DNA from: Trogon surrucura
Taxonomy: Eukaryota; Chordata; Aves; Trogoniformes; Trogonidae
NCBI GenBank assembly: GCA_020746105.1
Contig: CM036622.1
Span: 20,871,487-20,935,486 of the forward strand
Direction: 5' to 3'
DNA: 64,000 nucleotides
Position 1 is the stretch's first letter, and the number at the start of each line of letters is the position of its first letter. This document shows positions 60,101-64,000 of the stretch, one piece after another. Under the pieces are notes generated by a model. The model had not been told where the DNA came from. It was given only the letters and a program-made list of their open reading frames with translations, and ran no database searches. The translations under genes and the position numbers were made by a program.

Positions 60101-61852
60101 GTGTCTGTCATCTACATAGAAACCCTGGGTTCTTGCATTAGACTCAAAATGATAACTTCTTCCCCAAAGTAGTAGCTGTGGGATACGGGTGTCCTGTTAT
60201 ACTTCCATCTCTGTTCCCAGGTCTTATGATGATTGCAGCTAAGCTGGCCAGTGTAAGTCTACAGCTAAGATGTAGATCCATTAGCAGAAATGTCAGTTTA
60301 CTATAATGAAGGCTTTTGTGAAATTTCCCACTGGATACAGGGAGGTGACTAAAATATAGTGAAATATCCTGAGATTCCTCATCTATTTTTGCAGTTTCGG
60401 GAGGATCCAACAAGCAGTGAACCAATGCCTTTAACTGAGCCAAAGCAAATAGAACTTTTTGAGGTTCCTTTTGTATTAGTTACAAAGACACTTAAAACCT
60501 TTCAGAGACAGATGTGCTGCTGCTGGAAAAATGGAAAAGTGATAACTGACTTAAAGCATTGAGTTCTTCACAGAGGGCTGGGCTCTTTGAGCTACTTTGC
60601 CCCTCCCCCCCCCCCCCCCCCCCCCAAGGTAAAGGGGTAGAATGGAGATTATAAAAAATAAGAGAGAACAACAACAAGTGAATCATTTAAAAGTCAATAT
60701 TAATCCAGGATTACAGCCTCACCTCATTACTTTGTACTGGTCATCTCCTGTGAGCAAAGCTAATAGCCATACTAATAACTAAGCAAACAAGAAATACTGT
60801 TCAGCCATGAGTTGTTATCTAACAGCACTTATCAGGATAGTTCATTGTCATGTCACTGGTACCAGACAAAAACATGGGCATGGTAACTTTTCCTACTCAT
60901 TGACTATTAGTCACATCTTGGTTAAGCTGAAACATCATTTTAAATATTACAGAAATGTGGCACTTTTCTCAAATAAGGCATCTGTTCCAGCAAAATGTTA
61001 TGTTTTGAACATTAAAAAAAAAGTTTTCTGTTTTTAAAGAAAGCATGTGGACATGAAGATGAGTCAGTTCATTTGACTGGTTACTGTATGTGAAGTTATT
61101 TTGAATCATATAAAAATTAAAAATACTTTGAAAGAAATCACTTTCCTGAAATATTACTTTAATGTTTTTCTTTGCCTTGGTTTTATTTTTATCTTTCCAT
61201 TTTACCAACCACTCAGTGAGGAAGAAAATAGCAAACTTTTACAACTCAAAAAGATCAGGAGATTACAAACGTAGTCATGTAGTTGTGGGATTCTGAATGG
61301 AGAGTACAGATGAAACATCAGCTGCAACCAAACTCCCCTTAGAGTGCTAAGACATGCCAGTTAAAAGTTTAGGTTTTCTGTAAACACTGGGATTATATCT
61401 ACGACCTTGATAATTTGACTGTTCTTAAAATAAGTAGAACTCCGGGGATAGTCAAAACCTTATAAAACAGAGTATTCTGAGCAGCGATATTCCCCAAAGC
61501 TGTCTTGAACAAAATAGGGGACAATGAAAGCTGAGGGGATATTTAAATCCAAGGAGCTTGTAAGACTTTCCAGAGTGGTAGGGTTGTATTTGTCAATTTG
61601 CCTAAATGTCTTCACTCCATATGTTTTCACATTTTGCTCCTAAGCTTTTAATGCATTTTACATTAAACAGACATTGAATGAAAAGAAAATTGTCATGGAA
61701 TAATTTTAAGCAGCAGCTTTCTTCTTCCCAGGGCTGTGTTCTGCCCACCAGGCTACCGAGCTGGTGGTTTGCTTGCTGCTGGCCTGGCTGGAGGAGTCCT
61801 TGCCCACACTGTGACCCCACCTTCTGCCCGTGGGAAATGTCCTTCTAGGGAC
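57131..61852. other. Unannotated stretch, no gene recognised
   Basis: A C21 homopolymer at 60605-60625 is the main feature. Several frames of 60-107 codons are open on either strand but none resembles a protein I recognise. Confidence 0.5.
60600..60625 (+). repeat. C-rich tract including C21 homopolymer
   Basis: CCCCT is followed by 21 C residues. The opposite strand is a long G run able to form quadruplex structures. The length is unreliable in most assemblies. Confidence 0.85.
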
Positions 61853-61915
61853 TGTGCGCTACAGCTCAAGCGTTAGAGCATCCTGTAGAAACCAAAGGCA
61901 GAGGTTTTAGCCCTT
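61853..61915 (+). mobile_element. Short tRNA-like SINE remnant
   Basis: AGCTCAAGCGTTAGAGC (61863-61879) matches a tRNA D-arm/A-box pattern, and GAGGTTTTAGCCC (61901-61913) lies where a degenerate B-box and T-arm would be. Stems do not pair well enough for a tRNA gene. It is probably an old tRNA-derived SINE head. Confidence 0.4.
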
Positions 61916-64000
61916 TTAGGCTGAAAAAAGGCAGCACCTCAGCCAAGGATTTCTGAGAGACATACTGGAGCTTTTGGGATTCGCACAACAGTCCCTGTAT
62001 GCTTGGGGAGTTTTCCCCAACGGATTTTGGTGAAAATTTATTTTGAAAAACTGTACTTCAACACCTGTGACGGATATAGCCCTTTGAAGAATGGTTTTGT
62101 GATTACAGTTGTGGTGCTTCTGAAATTACCTGATTGCCTACCTTAGCAGCAAGGTCCTGCCACCAGGGAGTTGTGAGCTGGGCAAGGTAGTAGTGTAAAG
62201 GCATTTTAGGGCACTCAGATGTTTGACATCAGTATTACTCTGATGGTGTTATGTGTGGGCACCTGTGTTTGCTAAAGTAGCTGGTGTGATGAATGTTCAT
62301 AAGGTACAGCAGACAAAAGAGCCAGATTTTTTTTTTGCCCAAATTCCTCAGCTGCAAGTGGAATTTGGAGAACAAAGTTTTAAAGAGGAGGAAAAAAATA
62401 AAATAAAATGTATGTGCTGTTGATCCCTGCTGTATTTGTGGATATGCTATGGATCAGGATGACCTGGGACACTGATCCTCTCGTGAGCTGGAAGAAAAGA
62501 AGTTAAGAGGGAAAAAATGCTCCCAGGCTAGTTCAGAATAATTCTAAAAAGTGTCATTTTGGTATAAAACTTACAGGCCTCTCCTAGAAACTAAAAGAAG
62601 AGGACACTGCAGCTAAGGCCAGGGTACCTTCTGACACTTGTCCCTTCCTTCACCTCTACTGCCTACAATGCCAAAAACCCGTGACAAAACAAGACACTTG
62701 CTCAAATGCAACAGCACCAAGAAGAGCAGGTACCGCTCTGGTAAGCAGGCCCAGAGACTGTGTAGAGAAGCTCTTCTGTAGCTGCACGTGAGTGCTGTCC
62801 TCACCTGCATTGGGAATACTTAACACTTCTTGCCTGCATGTTCAACCTACATAAAACCAATATGAAAGGTAAACCAACCCCATAATCAAGATGGCTTTGC
62901 AGTGGCCAGTGTGAATGTGGTGCTAACACATACAACACAAGGACCAACAGGTGGAAAGAAAAAAGATCGAACCATTTGCCAGTGCAGACAATTTAAATGC
63001 AGACGAAGCAATGCAGCACCAGCTGCTGCCTGTTATAGCTGATGGCAGCCTACTTTGCTTCAGCTCCTGACCTGCTGGGTGCTTTTCCAACTACTCCTGC
63101 CTGTACTCAAGCCAGCAGAGAAGGGTAAAACCCACTGTCATCTAGAATGAGATCTGACTAAGGTGTTTTCTACAATGTGCTGGTTTAAAGTTCACCTTCT
63201 TGCGGCCTGTAAAATCTGGTCTGGAAATGTCATGGTAAGATACTGAACACTTTACTTCTGATTAATTCATTAGTGCTGTAAAAGTGGTTGGGAAATTCTT
63301 GTTTAAAAAAAATGCTGTAAGATTGAATTGAGAGCTAAAACTTCATGCTAAATGAGTAGTTTAAGGAAAAAGTCTGCAATTGTTTTGGAGGTGTTTTAAA
63401 TGTTTTTTGTAGCATTTGATTTATTCTGACTCTCAAACCTAATTCTGTCTATATACATAGTTGGAACATGAAAGTCAAAATACAATGTTTCCCCTATGTT
63501 TTTGGATTTGGAGTTGATGTAGTCCTATAAAATGTTTTGCTTTTGATGAAACTGAATTTTTGCTAATGAGAAAAGTTAATAAGGACCCTTTAAGCAGCTT
63601 TACGTAGAGAGTGTTTCCTCATACTGTTTTGATGCCTTGTCTTCTAAAATTGACATAAAACAGAAACCCCAGAATTACACAAACATGAAAGCAGTGCTCA
63701 GTTTGTTGATTTGGAAGTACTGTGGTGCTGAAGTCTCATGGTACTCCTACTTTATCTGTTTTCCCTTCTATGGAAATTTTTGGTGTACTTGCCTGAAATG
63801 TGGTTATGTCATGCTGTCGTATCCCCTATGACTTTGGACACCACAGGGAAATCATGGTTTGAGGGAGTGTGTGAAACGTCTGGACCTTTGAAAGGTTCAA
63901 GTATGCAATGAATGTGCTTCATTATCCCAAACATAGGATGACTTCTGCATTCATAAAGCAATGCTTTTTGCAGTAGATGAGTTATGGAAAAACAGATAAT
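61916..64000. other. Unannotated stretch to window end
   Basis: I see nothing I can assign. The segment at about 62600-63100 is somewhat richer in GC and short basic frames, but no known protein emerges. A 64-codon frame at 63637-63831 is rich in aromatic residues and unassigned. Confidence 0.5.

Noticed and set aside
62660..62780. Basic, K/R-rich short frame that first suggested a processed pseudogene
   Set aside because: No known protein order emerged, and there is no poly(A) tail or target-site duplication.
1..64000. Searched for CRISPR arrays, operons, ribosome binding sites, tRNA and rRNA genes
   Set aside because: None is present. The repeat content and sequence style are those of a bird nuclear genome, and the B-box matches found belong to SINE remnants without clean cloverleaves.

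Overview
The window looks like nuclear DNA from a bird. The evidence is the repeat content: at least nine fragments of CR1 (chicken repeat 1) LINE retrotransposons, several ending in the ATTCTATG-type octamer tail typical of CR1, in an AT-rich, CpG-poor background. I cannot name the species. I recognise no host protein-coding exon, tRNA, rRNA or CRISPR array. The window reads as an intergenic stretch or the inside of a long intron, and the longer open frames outside repeats look like chance or are unassigned.

Layout. 1-7.9 kb: unannotated AT-rich DNA with small simple repeats. 7.9-8.3 kb: CR1 3' end (minus strand). 8.3-12.7 kb: unique DNA with purine-rich patches, a 42-bp tandem duplication and a T9-G16 homopolymer pair. 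12.7-15.5 kb: a long, young-looking CR1 (endonuclease end, whole reverse transcriptase, C-terminus and 3' UTR), interrupted in the retained frame by one TAG, lying directly against the tail of an older CR1 that carries a TA-rich expansion. 21.5 kb: a 149-bp CR1 3' end almost identical to the 12.7-kb copy. 24.6-25.5 kb: another open CR1 3' piece. 30.5-30.9 kb: a tRNA-derived SINE remnant followed by a MIR-like SINE. 36.2-36.4 kb: an ancient CR1-like 3' end next to a degraded LINE reverse-transcriptase fragment of another type. 37.3-38.2 kb: an old CR1 with a large internal deletion. 43.7-44.0 kb: a possible Ty3/gypsy-type gag relic. 49.0-52.5 kb: the longest CR1 (about 3.5 kb), with ORF1 esterase and ORF2 endonuclease/reverse transcriptase remnants. 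53.8-55.0 kb: the only plus-strand CR1, with a destroyed catalytic motif. 56.7-57.1 kb: a minisatellite built on a 7-bp unit. 60.6 kb: a C21 tract. 61.9 kb: a short tRNA-like SINE remnant.

The only genes with a recognisable function are transposon genes: CR1 ORF1 (SGNH-type esterase) and ORF2 (AP endonuclease plus reverse transcriptase). Together these carry out target-primed reverse transcription. All copies here are 5'-truncated or broken. Three CR1 3'-end types of clearly different age are layered in the window, and eight of the nine copies lie on the minus strand. I found no convincing new biological system. The best leads are the near-intact CR1 nested against an older tail, the heptamer minisatellite, the gag-like relic and a 204-codon open frame near 30 kb.
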